From: Chryseobacterium sp. SORGH_AS_0447
GTDB taxonomy: Bacteria > Bacteroidota > Bacteroidia > Flavobacteriales > Weeksellaceae
NCBI RefSeq assembly: GCF_030818695.1
Contig: NZ_JAUTAR010000001.1
Coordinates: 682,001-746,000 of the forward strand
Direction: 5' to 3'
Length of the DNA: 64,000 bases
In this document: positions 1-9,418 of the stretch, one piece after another
Layout of the letters: every line of letters begins with the position of its first letter
Position numbering within the stretch: position 1 is the first letter of the stretch
Program-made: the position numbers and the translations under genes
Notes under the pieces: model-generated
Told to the model about the DNA's origin: nothing
The model's database searches: none
Seen by the model: only the letters and a program-made list of their open reading frames with translations

Positions 1-1978
1 TTCCCAGGTTACCGGTCATGGTAAGATTGCCTTTTCCGTTGCTGAGAATACTTTCAATAAATAAAATATCCCCGCCTACGCTGGTCCAGGCAAGTCCTGT
101 GACTACTCCCGGAACTCCGGTGATTTCGGACAAGCTTTTCGGTCTTGGTACCCCTAAAATTTCATCAATTTTTTCAACGGAGATTTTAGGATCGTAGTCT
201 TTTACCAAAGCGGTCTGAAGAGCCACCCAACGGGCAATTCCCGCAATTCTTTTTTCCAGTGACCGAACGCCGCTTTCAGAAGTATGGGCTTCAATGATGT
301 GCTTTAATTCATCATATCCGAGCTTGAACGATTTTGTGGTAAGCCCGTTTTCTTCCTGCTGTTTTTTAATCAAATGTCTCTTGGCAATCTCAATTTTTTC
401 TTCCAGTGTATAACCGGCAATCTGGATAATCTCGGTTCTGTCCAGAAGCGGAGTCTGAATGGTAGATAAAGAGTTTGCAGTAGCAATAAACATCACTTTG
501 GAAAGGTCATAGCCCATTTCCAGGAAATTGTCGTAGAACGATTTATTCTGTTCAGGATCCAGAACTTCCAGCAACGCAGAGCTCGGATCACCATGCAAAC
601 CTTGCCCGATCTTATCGATCTCATCCAGCACGATCACAGGATTGGATGTTCCTGATTTTTTAATCGATTGAAGAATTCTTCCGGCCATCGCTCCGATATA
701 GGTTTTCCGGTGTCCGCGGATCTCACTTTCATCATGAAGGCCACCTAGCGAAAGTCTTACGTATTTTCTTCCCAAAGCATCGGCAATCGATTTTCCCAGA
801 GAGGTTTTACCGACTCCCGGAGGCCCTACAAGCAGAAGAATAGGGGATTTCATGTTGTTTTTAAGTTTTAGAACAGCCATGTGCTCCAAAATTCTCTTCT
901 TGATATCTTCAAGTCCGAAGTGGGCTTTGTCTAAGATTTTCTCTGCTTTGGCAATATCGAAAACATCTTTTGTGTAGGTTTCCCATGGAAGATCCGTAAA
1001 GAAATCCAGGTAATTACGCTGCACATTATAGTCCGGTGAATTCGGATTCTGACGCTGTAACCGGTTGATCTCCTTTTGGAAATGTTCTTCTACTTCATCA
1101 TTCCACTTCTTATACTTTCCTTTTTTAATCAGGTCTTCCACATCGCCTTCAGGTCCGCCGCCCAGTTCTTCCTGGATCGTACGGATTTGCTGGTTCAGGA
1201 AATATTCCCGCTGCTGCTTGTCAAGATCTTTGGATGTTTTCTGGTGGATCTGATTTCTCAGTTCCAGTTTCCTAAAATCTTCATGCATCATTTCATAGCA
1301 TTTATTGGCCCTTTCCATCAGGTTTTTCTCTTCCAGCAGCTTTTGTTTGTTGGAAGATGAAAAATTGGCATTGGTGCAGATGAAATTAAGCAGATCATCA
1401 TTATTGTTGATGTTTTTTATAGCGAAATTGGCAGCATTCGGAATGTTCGGGTCAAGCTCAATAATTTTTAAAGCCAGGTCCTTTACATTTTCCAGTAATG
1501 CTTCGTATTCTTCTTTATTTTTAGGCTTGGAATCTTTCAGCTTTGAAATTTCAGCTTTGAAATACGGTTGGGTTTCTACGATCTTTTTCACTTTGAATCT
1601 GTAGAACCCTTTGGTAATTGCAGTGATATTTCCTTCCGGAAGCTTAATAATCTTAATGATTTTCGCCAAAGTCCCCACCTGGAAAATATCTTTTTCAGTA
1701 GGCTGCTCCAGTTCGGAGTTTTTCTGGCTGACGATCCCGATGAAGTCGCCGTTTTGCTGGGCTTCCTCAAGAAGCTGGATGGATGTTTTTCTTCCGGCCG
1801 TGATAGGAATCACAACATTCGGGAACATTACCATATTTCTTACGGGAAGGATCGGGAATATCTTTTGCTCGGAATTTTTTTCCGTTTCCGCAAGATCGTC
1901 AAGGCTGATTTCCTGGGCTACAATATCAAATCCGTCGCTTATCATTTCTTCTAAACTAATATCTTCAAATTCTGTCAT
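1..1978 (-). CDS. lon: ATP-dependent protease Lon (3' end off the window)
   Basis: Lon degrades misfolded and regulatory proteins in the cytoplasm. Reading leftwards from ATG at 1978, about 659 residues are in the window: an acidic start (MTEFEDISLEEM), the N-terminal substrate-binding domain (ILPVRNMVMFP, IIKLPEGNI), a coiled helical region with the family signature REYFLNQQIRTIQEELG, and the AAA+ module with Walker A GPPGVGKT near residue 380 and Walker B VIVLDEIDK. The reading frame stays open to base 1, where the protease domain has only just begun (GVVTGLAWTSVGGDILFIES), so the catalytic Ser-Lys pair lies outside the window. Several long plus-strand ORFs across this stretch are shadows. 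The gene is divergent from ppiD with 259 bp between them. Confidence 0.96.
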   Translation of the reverse strand, partial: MTEFEDISLEEMISDGFDIVAQEISLDDLAETEKNSEQKIFPILPVRNMVMFPNVVIPITAGRKTSIQLLEEAQQNGDFIGIVSQKNSELEQPTEKDIFQVGTLAKIIKIIKLPEGNITAITKGFYRFKVKKIVETQPYFKAEISKLKDSKPKNKEEYEALLENVKDLALKIIELDPNIPNAANFAIKNINNNDDLLNFICTNANFSSSNKQKLLEEKNLMERANKCYEMMHEDFRKLELRNQIHQKTSKDLDKQQREYFLNQQIRTIQEELGGGPEGDVEDLIKKGKYKKWNDEVEEHFQKEINRLQRQNPNSPDYNVQRNYLDFFTDLPWETYTKDVFDIAKAEKILDKAHFGLEDIKKRILEHMAVLKLKNNMKSPILLLVGPPGVGKTSLGKSIADALGRKYVRLSLGGLHDESEIRGHRKTYIGAMAGRILQSIKKSGTSNPVIVLDEIDKIGQGLHGDPSSALLEVLDPEQNKSFYDNFLEMGYDLSKVMFIATANSLSTIQTPLLDRTEIIQIAGYTLEEKIEIAKRHLIKKQQEENGLTTKSFKLGYDELKHIIEAHTSESGVRSLEKRIAGIARWVALQTALVKDYDPKISVEKIDEILGVPRPKSLSEITGVPGVVTGLAWTSVGGDILFIESILSNGKGNLTMTGNLG

Positions 1979-2171
1979 AGTAAATCGAATGACAAATTGT
2001 CATTGTCGTTTTAATTCGTTAACGTGAAATTTCACAATATGTTTTGAATAGAGCGTACATATTGCGTGAGCTTAAAAGGCACAAGACTTATGCCATTTGC
2101 TTTTTGCTAAAAAATATGGTCATAATTTCCTTTTTTGTAAAAATTAAATTTTAAAAATTAAAATAAAGGAC

Positions 2172-2208
2172 TTGTGTTTCCGTAATTTCTTAAAAATGTG
2201 TATTTTCG
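2172..2208 (+). promoter_or_regulatory. Possible promoter of ppiD
   Basis: TATTTTCG at 2201-2208 resembles the Bacteroidota -7 element TAnnTTTG. Upstream, TTG at 2172-2174 is 26 bp away and TTTC at 2177-2180 is 20 bp away, so the -33 element is imperfect. It would give a leader of about 25 nt before the ATG at 2238. Confidence 0.35.
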
Positions 2209-2237
2209 CAAACTGATAAAAAACTATAATATATATA

Positions 2238-4385
2238 ATGGCAATTTTAGGACAAATTAGGAGTAGACCTTGGCTTTTGATGGGAGTAATTGCACTGGCG
2301 CTTTTGGCGTTCTTGGTAAACCCCGACAGTATTGATAAGGTTTTTGGTAAAAATCCTGATGTTTTAGGAAAAGTGAATGGTGAGAAAATTACCCGTGAAG
2401 AGTTTAACGATCAACTTTTCGTGCTGCAACAACAGGCTGAGCAGCAAGGTCAGCCAAAGGCAGGTCTTGAAGAGCAGGCTTGGCAATTGCTGGTGCAATC
2501 GAAGCTGATCCAACAGCAATTCGAGAAAATGGGCTTCGAAATGACCGAAGACTATTTCTGGAGCCAGCTGCAATACGATCAGATGTTTGCTCAGCAGAAG
2601 CAGTTTTTCGACGAGAAAGGCAATTTCAAAACCCAGGAGCTTAAAAAACAGATCGAAGAAATGAAGGCTGCTTCTCCGGAAGGATACAACCAGTGGCTGA
2701 AGACCAGAAAATCAATCGAATACCGATTGATGGCAAGACAGGTATTTGCCAATGTTTCTACAGGAATCACGACCGGTAAAAAAGAAGCTGAAGAACTGAT
2801 GAGAGAACGTGATCAGCTGGCAGACATCGATTTCGTAAAAATCGATTATGCAACTTACCTTCAGAAAAACAACATTAAGGTTACCACTGAAGATCTTGCT
2901 AATTATATCAAACAGCATCCTGTGATGTTTAAAGCTGACGAAAGCAGAAACATCGGGATAGTATATTTCCCTTCTCAGCCGAGTGCAGCAGATGATGCGG
3001 CCGCTCAGAAAGAAATCAACAAACTGTTCTCAGCGGGAACAGATGCAAGCGGAGGTTCTGAAAATTTCCAGAATACTAAAAACGACTCTATGTTCGTAAT
3101 GGCAAATTCAGATATGCCTTACAATCCGCAGTATGTAAAGCCAAATCAGTTACCGCAGGCGATCCAGGCGCAGCTTCCAACAGCAGCAATCGGTCAGACT
3201 TTCGGTCCTTACAAAGAGCAGAACTTCTATGTGGTATCTAAGCTTTTGGATAAAAAGACTTCGGATTCTACATTGTCAAGACATATCCTGATCGCTTTCA
3301 AAGGAAGCCCTGCGGGAGAAGGAGTAACAAGATCCAAAGAGCAGGCTAAGAAATTGGCCGATTCTATCGGAGCAATTGTAAAAGCAAATCCTGCTAAATT
3401 CACAGAATTCCTTAAGCTGTCTAATGACCCGAGCTCTGCAGCTCAAGGAGGAAGCTTAGGATGGACAACACCTGAAACACCTTTTGTTCCTGAATTCTTA
3501 AAATATCTTGCAGAGAATCCTAAAGGAGCAACAGGAGTAGTGGAAACACAGTTCGGTTACCATATCATCAATATCGAAGACAAGAAGCCGGGTGCAATGG
3601 CTTACAAAGTAGCTAACCTGGTAAAGGCAGTGAAGCCTTCTGATGCTACGGAAGCCGAAGTAAACAAAAAGGCAAGCCGATTCGTTCAGCAGGTTCAGGG
3701 GAAATCGTTCAACGATTTTGTGAACATTGCCAAAAAAGCAAATTACCAGTTCTCAAATCCGAAGCAGGCAAAAAGATTTGATGGTCAGCTTCAAGGGTTA
3801 GGAACCGAAAAAGATGCGGATATCCTTGCTTGGGCGTTCGATAAGAAAAGAGAAAAAGGCGATACCGAATTATTTACGGTAGACGGTACAGGCGATAAAA
3901 TTGTAGTTTACTTAAACGGTAAGCAGGAAAAAGGAAGCGCAGATCCTGAATCGGTTAGAGACCAGATCGAGGTGGTAGTGAAGAATAAGCTGGCTGCAAA
4001 ACAGATCGCAGAAAAAATCGGTAAGCCGGGAAGTCTTGATCAGGTGGCAAAACAGTTTGGAACAACAAAACAATCGGCGCAGGTTAACCTGTTGAATCCA
4101 TCCGTAGCAGGTTCTATGGAACCGAAAGTAGCCGGTGCTGCATTCGGAGTGAAGAAAGGGCAGCTGTCTAATCCGGTTGAAGGCGGAACAGGAGTGTATG
4201 TTTTGGTTAAGAAAAACGAAACCACCAACAAGCAGCCTGGAGACCTGAAACAGTTTACAGAGTCTGTTACCCAAAGAAACGGCGGAATGTTCGGACAGGC
4301 TTGGTTAAAGAGCTTACAGGACAACGCGAAGATCGATGATTACAGAATCGAAATCTGGAACAAGTTGGGTTCTCAGCAACAATAA
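2238..4385 (+). CDS. ppiD: Peptidyl-prolyl isomerase, PpiD/SurA type
   Basis: A membrane-anchored periplasmic folding factor for exported and outer-membrane proteins. The 715-residue product has one N-terminal membrane helix (residues about 12-30, PWLLMGVIALALLAFLV), a SurA-N-like chaperone region rich in Gln and Lys, a parvulin rotamase domain at about 346-452 (SRHILIAFKG, then GGSLGW and FGYHIINIEDKK), and a long C-terminal part containing a second degenerate PPIase-like segment ending in GVYVLVKKNE. Length and order fit PpiD of Bacteroidota, which is longer than the enterobacterial protein. It stands alone as a transcription unit, closed by a strong hairpin at 4407. The role is inferred from the family; the domains are clear. 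Confidence 0.9.
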   Translation: MAILGQIRSRPWLLMGVIALALLAFLVNPDSIDKVFGKNPDVLGKVNGEKITREEFNDQLFVLQQQAEQQGQPKAGLEEQAWQLLVQSKLIQQQFEKMGFEMTEDYFWSQLQYDQMFAQQKQFFDEKGNFKTQELKKQIEEMKAASPEGYNQWLKTRKSIEYRLMARQVFANVSTGITTGKKEAEELMRERDQLADIDFVKIDYATYLQKNNIKVTTEDLANYIKQHPVMFKADESRNIGIVYFPSQPSAADDAAAQKEINKLFSAGTDASGGSENFQNTKNDSMFVMANSDMPYNPQYVKPNQLPQAIQAQLPTAAIGQTFGPYKEQNFYVVSKLLDKKTSDSTLSRHILIAFKGSPAGEGVTRSKEQAKKLADSIGAIVKANPAKFTEFLKLSNDPSSAAQGGSLGWTTPETPFVPEFLKYLAENPKGATGVVETQFGYHIINIEDKKPGAMAYKVANLVKAVKPSDATEAEVNKKASRFVQQVQGKSFNDFVNIAKKANYQFSNPKQAKRFDGQLQGLGTEKDADILAWAFDKKREKGDTELFTVDGTGDKIVVYLNGKQEKGSADPESVRDQIEVVVKNKLAAKQIAEKIGKPGSLDQVAKQFGTTKQSAQVNLLNPSVAGSMEPKVAGAAFGVKKGQLSNPVEGGTGVYVLVKKNETTNKQPGDLKQFTESVTQRNGGMFGQAWLKSLQDNAKIDDYRIEIWNKLGSQQQ

Positions 4386-4406
4386 AAAAATAATTTTCTT
4401 ACAGAT

Positions 4407-4437
4407 AAAAAGCGGCAAAGTTTTTGCCGCTTTTTTT
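4407..4437 (+). terminator. Rho-independent terminator of ppiD
   Basis: Perfect 12-bp stem AAAAGCGGCAAA / TTTGCCGCTTTT with a 3-nt loop, followed by a T run, 22 bp after the ppiD stop codon. Confidence 0.9.
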
Positions 4438-4482
4438 GTGTGTAACGCAGAGCAATAAAAGAAAACATTAATTTAATTGTAG

Positions 4483-4490
4483 TATATTTG
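4483..4490 (+). promoter_or_regulatory. -7 promoter element of the MCE gene
   Basis: TATATTTG matches the Bacteroidota -7 consensus TAnnTTTG and lies 22 bp before the GTG start at 4513. No clear TTTG is seen at -33. Confidence 0.5.
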
Positions 4491-4512
4491 CTCATTAGAA
4501 AAAATTTAGCAA

Positions 4513-5463
4513 GTGAAGTTCAGTAAAGAATTAAAAGCTGGTGTGATCGCACTATTGGCCATCGTTGGCTTTGTGGTGCTTTTTCAATTTATGAAGGGCA
4601 GAAGCCTTTTTACTACCGACAATATATTTTACGCAAAATATGATAACGTAGAGGGATTAGCACAGTCCTCGCCTGTTTCAATCAATGGTTTGAAAGTAGG
4701 GCAGGTCGATAAAATTATTCCCACTACTTCCAAAGACGGAAAAATAGATTTTCTTGTAAAAATTACCGTGGATAATAATTTTGAGTTCTCAAAAAATTCA
4801 ACATTAGAGATTTTTGAGCCTAGCCTTATGGGTGGAAAAGAAATGAGAATTAATCTGATGTACGGAGGCCCAACGGCGAAAGACGGCGATACCTTACGAG
4901 GTGCTTTTAAGCTGGGAACGCTGGGAAGCCTTTCTTCTCAGGTAGGTCCAGTAAAAGACCAGCTGCAGGTAGTTCTTCACCGGGTAGACTCATTAATGAC
5001 CAATGCCAACCAGCTGGTAGATGCCCAAAATAGACAGGAGATCAAATTATTGTTAGCAAATCTCAATAAGACCGTTGGTGCCTTGCAGACTACTGCAGCA
5101 AGCGTAAATTCTTTGGTAGGACATAACGATCCTAAACTTCAGAAGGTATTGGATGATGCCAGCCTTACCATGCAGAGCGGAAAAGTTACCCTAGATAAAT
5201 ACGGAAATTTAGCAGAAAGCATTGATACCAAAAAACTGAATGCTACTATCGCTAATCTGGATGAAACCGTGGGTCAGTTGAATAAAGTAGTTTCAGGAAT
5301 CGACAGAGGTGAAGGCAGCTTAGGGAAAATCATGAAAGATGATCAGCTGTACAATAACCTTAATGCAGCATCCAATAATCTTAATTCTTTGATCGAAGAC
5401 CTGAAAGCACATCCTAAGAAATACGTTAATTTCTCCGTATTCGGAAAGAACAGTAAAGACTAA
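4513..5463 (+). CDS. MCE family protein, MlaD-like lipid transport component
   Basis: Probably the substrate-binding subunit of an Mla-type system that moves phospholipids between the inner and outer membranes. The start is GTG at 4513, giving MKFSKELKAG followed by one membrane helix (residues about 9-27) and an MCE domain at about 38-117, with the typical glycine-containing stretch EGLAQSSPVSINGLKVGQV. The remaining ~200 residues are a long helical region rich in Leu, Asn and Gln (TNANQLVDAQ, NLNKTVGALQ) as in MCE proteins that form a tunnel or needle. The family's ATPase and permease genes are not adjacent, so the partners must lie elsewhere. Seven bases separate it from the next gene, suggesting co-transcription. 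Confidence 0.88.
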   Translation: MKFSKELKAGVIALLAIVGFVVLFQFMKGRSLFTTDNIFYAKYDNVEGLAQSSPVSINGLKVGQVDKIIPTTSKDGKIDFLVKITVDNNFEFSKNSTLEIFEPSLMGGKEMRINLMYGGPTAKDGDTLRGAFKLGTLGSLSSQVGPVKDQLQVVLHRVDSLMTNANQLVDAQNRQEIKLLLANLNKTVGALQTTAASVNSLVGHNDPKLQKVLDDASLTMQSGKVTLDKYGNLAESIDTKKLNATIANLDETVGQLNKVVSGIDRGEGSLGKIMKDDQLYNNLNAASNNLNSLIEDLKAHPKKYVNFSVFGKNSKD

Positions 5464-5470
5464 TACCGAC

Positions 5471-6808
5471 ATGCAGTACATCGCTCATATTATTTTTTTT
5501 ATTCTACTGGTGGCAGGTTTCGGGCTGTTTGCCAAAAGTCTGCTGAAGATCTACAGAAATATCCGGTTAGGACGGGAGATTAACCGCAGCGACCGCAAAG
5601 GCGAACGTTGGGAAACCATGGCGAGAGTGGCGATGGGGCAGAGCAAAATGACCAAGCGCCCGATAGCGGGAGTATTGCACCTTTTCGTCTATGTAGGTTT
5701 TATCATCATTAATATTGAGCTTTTGGAAATCGTGGTGGACGGAATTTTCGGAACCCACAGGTTTTTATCAACCATAATAGGAAACAGTGTTTACAGTTTC
5801 TTTACGGCAACTTTGGAAATATTAGCCCTTTTGGTGGTTATCGGAGTAGTGGCTTTTTTCATCAGAAGAAATTTCTACGGGGTAAAAAGATTAACAATGA
5901 AAGAACTTTTGGGCTGGCCGAAAGAAGATGCAAACTGGATCCTGATCATCGAATTTGCCTTAATGATGGCTTTCTTTATGATGAATGCCTCAGACTTTAT
6001 CTTGCAGACCAGAGACTACGACCATTTTGCACAAGTCGGATCTTTTCCGATCAGTGAGATCACATTTGTTCCTTTCTTAGAAGTTTTCAGTTTTAACAGC
6101 GGATTTTTGTATGGAATTGAAAGAGGAGCATGGTGGTTCCATTTTGTTGGAATCCTTTTCTTTATGAATTATCTGTACTATTCGAAACATTTACATATTA
6201 TTCTTGCTTTTCCTAGTACCTGGTATGCCAACCTTGAGAAGAAAGGAAAATTCAATAACCTTGAATCGGTGACCAAGGAAATTAAACTGATGATGGACCC
6301 GAATGCGGATCCTTATGCCGCTCCGGCAGAAGGAGAAGCGGAAGCACCGTCAAAATTTGGGGCTGAGGATATTTTCGATCTGAATCAGGTTCAATTGTTA
6401 AACGCATATTCCTGTACGGAATGCGGCCGTTGTACAGCGGTTTGCCCGGCCAATATCACCGGTAAAAAACTTTCTCCGAGACTTATCCTTATGAAAACAA
6501 GAGACCGTCTGGAAGAAGTGGGAAAAAATATTGATAAAAACGGCAAGTTTGAAGATGACGGTAAAAAATTGCTTCATGACTATATTACCAAAGAGGAACT
6601 TTGGGCCTGTACGACTTGTAATGCATGTACGGAAGCCTGCCCGGTATTACTTGATCCTTTATCCATTATTAATGATATGAGAAGATTCCTGGTAATGGAA
6701 CAGTCGGCGGCACCACAGGAGCTTAACCTGATGATGGCGAATATCGAAAACAATGCTGCTCCGTGGCAGTACAATCAGGCGGATCGTCTGAATTGGGCAA
6801 AAGACTAA
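5471..6808 (+). CDS. Membrane-bound 4Fe-4S dicluster oxidoreductase (HdrE/NarI-D like fusion)
   Basis: A 445-residue electron-transfer protein. The first ~270 residues hold about six membrane helices with several histidines, as in haem-b-binding NarI/HdrE-like domains. The C-terminal third carries two [4Fe-4S] motifs, CTECGRCTAVCP near residue 315 and CTTCNACTEACP near residue 379. The next gene encodes a cysteine-rich CCG-domain protein, so the two together resemble the membrane and catalytic halves of a heterodisulfide-reductase- or GlpC-like quinone-linked oxidoreductase. The physiological substrate is unknown; nothing adjacent (no EtfAB, no dehydrogenase) identifies it. It starts 8 bp after the MCE gene. 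Confidence 0.85.
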   Translation: MQYIAHIIFFILLVAGFGLFAKSLLKIYRNIRLGREINRSDRKGERWETMARVAMGQSKMTKRPIAGVLHLFVYVGFIIINIELLEIVVDGIFGTHRFLSTIIGNSVYSFFTATLEILALLVVIGVVAFFIRRNFYGVKRLTMKELLGWPKEDANWILIIEFALMMAFFMMNASDFILQTRDYDHFAQVGSFPISEITFVPFLEVFSFNSGFLYGIERGAWWFHFVGILFFMNYLYYSKHLHIILAFPSTWYANLEKKGKFNNLESVTKEIKLMMDPNADPYAAPAEGEAEAPSKFGAEDIFDLNQVQLLNAYSCTECGRCTAVCPANITGKKLSPRLILMKTRDRLEEVGKNIDKNGKFEDDGKKLLHDYITKEELWACTTCNACTEACPVLLDPLSIINDMRRFLVMEQSAAPQELNLMMANIENNAAPWQYNQADRLNWAKD

Positions 6809-6810
6809 CT

Positions 6811-6869
6811 AATGTAACACTGTAGAAATATAACGATGTAATAATTATTTATTGGTTAATTGTTACATT
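6811..6869. repeat. Inverted repeat between the two Fe-S genes
   Basis: AATGTAACA at 6811-6819 is repeated in inverted form as TGTTACATT at 6861-6869, with an AT-rich interior. It lies wholly in the 85-bp gap and could fold into an RNA hairpin. It has no T run and is not an obvious terminator. Confidence 0.5.
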
Positions 6870-6893
6870 GGTATATTGGTAAACTGAATTAAA

Positions 6894-7679
6894 ATGGATT
6901 TCAACATAAAAACAATGGCAGAATATGCTGCCGAAGGAAAATCACCGGAAGTCTTATTCTGGGTGGGATGTGCAGGAAGTTTTGACGACCGTGCCAAAAA
7001 AATCACGAAGGCATTCTGCAAAATATTAAATAAAATAGGCGTTGAATTTGCAGTCTTGGGACAGGAAGAAAGCTGTACCGGAGATCCTGCCAAGCGTGCC
7101 GGGAACGAATTTGTTTTCCAGATGATGGCTTTAACGAATATTGAAGTCCTGAATGCTTATGAGGTTAAAAAAATCGTTACGGCCTGTCCGCACTGTTTTA
7201 ATACCCTGAAAAATGAATATCCGAACCTGGGAGGAAATTACGAAGTTATTCATCATACCCAGTTTCTTAAAAACCTGATGGAAGAAGGCCGCTTAAAAAT
7301 TGAAGGCGGTGCTTTCAGAGGGAAGAAAATCACTTTCCATGATCCTTGCTATCTCGGACGTGCCAACGGTGAATATGAGGCACCGAGAATGCTGCTTGAA
7401 AAGCTGGATGCCGAACTTGTTGAAATGAAGCGTTGCAAAACCAATGGCCTTTGCTGTGGCGCAGGTGGTGCACAGATGTTTAAAGAGCCTGAAAAGGGAA
7501 AAAAAGACATCAACATCGAAAGAACCGAAGAAGCACTGTCTACGGAACCTAAAGTTATTGCTACAGGATGTCCGTTCTGTAATACGATGATGACGGATGG
7601 AGTAAAGCATTTCAATAAAAATCAGGAAGTCGCGGTAAAAGATATCGTTGAACTTCTGGCAGAAGCAGAAGATTTATAA
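6894..7679 (+). CDS. Fe-S oxidoreductase subunit with two CCG domains (HdrB/GlpC/LutA-like)
   Basis: A soluble 261-residue protein with the paired cysteine-rich motifs of pfam02754: ESCTGDPAKR, TACPHCFNTL, then HDPCYLGR, GLCCGAGGAQMF and ATGCPFC. In heterodisulfide reductase these cysteines bind the catalytic Fe-S clusters, and in GlpC or LutA they mediate electron transfer. Here the partner is the membrane protein encoded just upstream. The ATG at 6894 gives MDFNIKTMAEYAAEGK with no signal peptide, so it is probably cytoplasmic and attached to the membrane partner. The substrate is unknown. Confidence 0.85.
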   Translation: MDFNIKTMAEYAAEGKSPEVLFWVGCAGSFDDRAKKITKAFCKILNKIGVEFAVLGQEESCTGDPAKRAGNEFVFQMMALTNIEVLNAYEVKKIVTACPHCFNTLKNEYPNLGGNYEVIHHTQFLKNLMEEGRLKIEGGAFRGKKITFHDPCYLGRANGEYEAPRMLLEKLDAELVEMKRCKTNGLCCGAGGAQMFKEPEKGKKDINIERTEEALSTEPKVIATGCPFCNTMMTDGVKHFNKNQEVAVKDIVELLAEAEDL

Positions 7680-7709
7680 TTTGCAGCGTTGAAACGTATT
7701 GATGCTTCC

Positions 7710-8849
7710 ATGAAGACCAAGTGGAAAATTTCCTTATTTTTCATTGTAAGTATCATGGCATGCCTCAGCTTGTGGAATTATAAGAACAGGGTTTACGATT
7801 GGGATATGCCCGGGTACATAGGCTGTCTTTATACCTTGAAATTTCCGGATGCTCCGGAAAAAGTGCACCGGCTGACTTATTCTGAAATAAAGAAGAAAGC
7901 TCCCCAATATGAGTTCAAAGATATTACCGGAACATTAAAAATTCCAGATAAGGCAAGACAGGCATTTGCTTTTAATACCAAGGCTTTTCATGAACAGTTG
8001 CCCTACTTCAAAATAAAGACAGGCTATAATCTGGGAATTTTGATTTTATATGAATTGGGATTTTCTTCGCCGGATTCTGTGACATTTCTAAGTATTTTTT
8101 CTTATTTCATTTCAGGGATTCTTCTTTTTTTTATCCTGAAATTTATCTTTCCTGAAAACCATTATTTAGCTTCTTTTTTAACGATCGGGATCATGCTTTT
8201 GCCTCCGATTACGTATATGTCGAGAATATCGACACCGGATCTTTTTATCCTGCAGTTTCTGCTCATACTGACCTGTGGTTTTCTCAAAAAATGGAACACA
8301 TGGGTGATGTTCCTGATTCTTTTCGCCATTACTTTTACCAGACCCGATTATCTGCCTCTTACTTTAAGTTATCTTGTCTTAGTAGGAGCGTATGAATTTT
8401 ATAGAAATAAAAAATTGAATTTTGTTCCGGCAATACAAGGAATTCTGCTTCTGGCATTATATTTTATCATTGTTAAAACTTCCGGGTATCCCGGGTGGAA
8501 GCATGTTTTCTATGATTCTTTTATTTACAGGCGTCCTTTTATTTCTGGTTCGGCTCCGGATTTCACTTTCGATGAATACCTTCGTATTATTTATACTAAA
8601 ATTATCTATTTTAAAAGAATTACTGTAATTTCTTTCGGACTTTTGGGGCTGATATTTTACTTTTCAAAAGATCAGTGGATCAGGGCTTTTTCAGTGTTGG
8701 TATTGATTAATATTTACGTCAAATTCTTTATTTTCCCGCATTCTTCGGGACTTAGGTTTTTCTTTGGGTATATTATAATGCTGTTAGTCATCTGCTTATA
8801 TGCAATAAGCCAAAAATATAATGGTTTCAGACTCAGGAAAATTGCGTAA
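7710..8849 (+). CDS. Polytopic membrane protein, possible GT-C type glycosyltransferase
   Basis: I do not recognise a named family. The ORF can begin at TTG 7689, but ATG 7710 puts MKTKWKISLFFIV right at the first membrane helix, so I prefer it (379 residues). About nine hydrophobic segments follow. After the first helix comes a long extracytoplasmic loop that starts with YDWDMPGYIG; acidic residues in this place are typical of lipid-linked-sugar-using GT-C enzymes, though this is only suggestive. It stands 9-30 bp after the Fe-S gene and upstream of a glycosyltransferase and a flippase, so a surface-glycan role is plausible but unproven. Base composition is more AT-rich than in the preceding genes. 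Confidence 0.6.
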   Translation: MKTKWKISLFFIVSIMACLSLWNYKNRVYDWDMPGYIGCLYTLKFPDAPEKVHRLTYSEIKKKAPQYEFKDITGTLKIPDKARQAFAFNTKAFHEQLPYFKIKTGYNLGILILYELGFSSPDSVTFLSIFSYFISGILLFFILKFIFPENHYLASFLTIGIMLLPPITYMSRISTPDLFILQFLLILTCGFLKKWNTWVMFLILFAITFTRPDYLPLTLSYLVLVGAYEFYRNKKLNFVPAIQGILLLALYFIIVKTSGYPGWKHVFYDSFIYRRPFISGSAPDFTFDEYLRIIYTKIIYFKRITVISFGLLGLIFYFSKDQWIRAFSVLVLINIYVKFFIFPHSSGLRFFFGYIIMLLVICLYAISQKYNGFRLRKIA

Positions 8850-8854
8850 TTTTG
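8847..8854 (+). promoter_or_regulatory. -7 promoter element overlapping a stop codon
   Basis: TAATTTTG fits TAnnTTTG, and its first three bases are the stop codon of the membrane-protein gene. It lies 20 bp before the ATG at 8874. Confidence 0.5.
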
Positions 8855-8873
8855 AACTTTAAATATACCAGCA

Positions 8874-9362
8874 ATGAAGATTGAAGAATCCAATATAGTA
8901 GAAGCAAACGATTACCGAGTGATTATATATCCGGCATCAAGGCCACTTGAAACCAAAGAAGCAAAGCAGATTACCGAAAAGCTTTTCGATTTTCTGGCTA
9001 CCTGGGCAGCACACGGAAAACCGCTTTCTTCGTCTTTCAAAATAGAGAAAAACCAGTTCATCATCATCTGCGTAGATGAGGAAAAGGAAATGGCATCAGG
9101 TTGCAGCATCGATGCACTGGGAAAAATCATGAGAGCAATCGATGAAGAATACCAGCTTGGGCTTTTCGACAGGATGAAAGCCAGTTTTGTTGAAAACGGA
9201 GAGGTGAAAACACTAAAGCTTAATGATTTTAAATCAAAAGTAAGAAACGGAGAAATCTCAAAAGATATCCAGGTTTTTGACTTTTCAAAGAATACTTATT
9301 TAGAATTTTTAGGTAATTTTCTGCTGCCTTTTGAAAGAAGCTGGGCGGCCGGGATTAAATAG
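8874..9362 (+). CDS. Conserved small flavobacterial protein, often mislabelled ABC transporter ATPase
   Basis: A 162-residue soluble protein (MKIEESNIVEANDYRVIIYP), as I recall widely conserved in flavobacteria, where homologues carry the label ABC transporter ATPase. I see no Walker A, Walker B or ABC signature, so that name is not supported. Conserved-looking segments include LATWAAHGKPLSSSF, VDEEKEMASGCSID and the C-terminal PFERSWAAGIK. It has no signal peptide or membrane helix. The function is unknown. It has its own -7 element and a terminator at 9385, so it is probably a monocistronic unit within a group of glycan genes. Confidence 0.8.
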   Translation: MKIEESNIVEANDYRVIIYPASRPLETKEAKQITEKLFDFLATWAAHGKPLSSSFKIEKNQFIIICVDEEKEMASGCSIDALGKIMRAIDEEYQLGLFDRMKASFVENGEVKTLKLNDFKSKVRNGEISKDIQVFDFSKNTYLEFLGNFLLPFERSWAAGIK

Positions 9363-9384
9363 AACCTTAATCATATTGATACAG

Positions 9385-9410
9385 AAAAGTGGAGCATTTC
9401 CACTTTTTTT
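9385..9410 (+). terminator. Rho-independent terminator
   Basis: AAAAGTGG / CCACTTTT stem with a 7-nt loop and a following T run, 23 bp after the stop codon of the 8874 gene. Confidence 0.8.
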
Positions 9411-9418
9411 GGTTTAAG

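Noticed and set aside
1065..2027. Five plus-strand ORFs of 62-138 codons over the first 2 kb
   Set aside because: They lie antisense to lon, whose minus-strand frame encodes an intact, recognisable protein.
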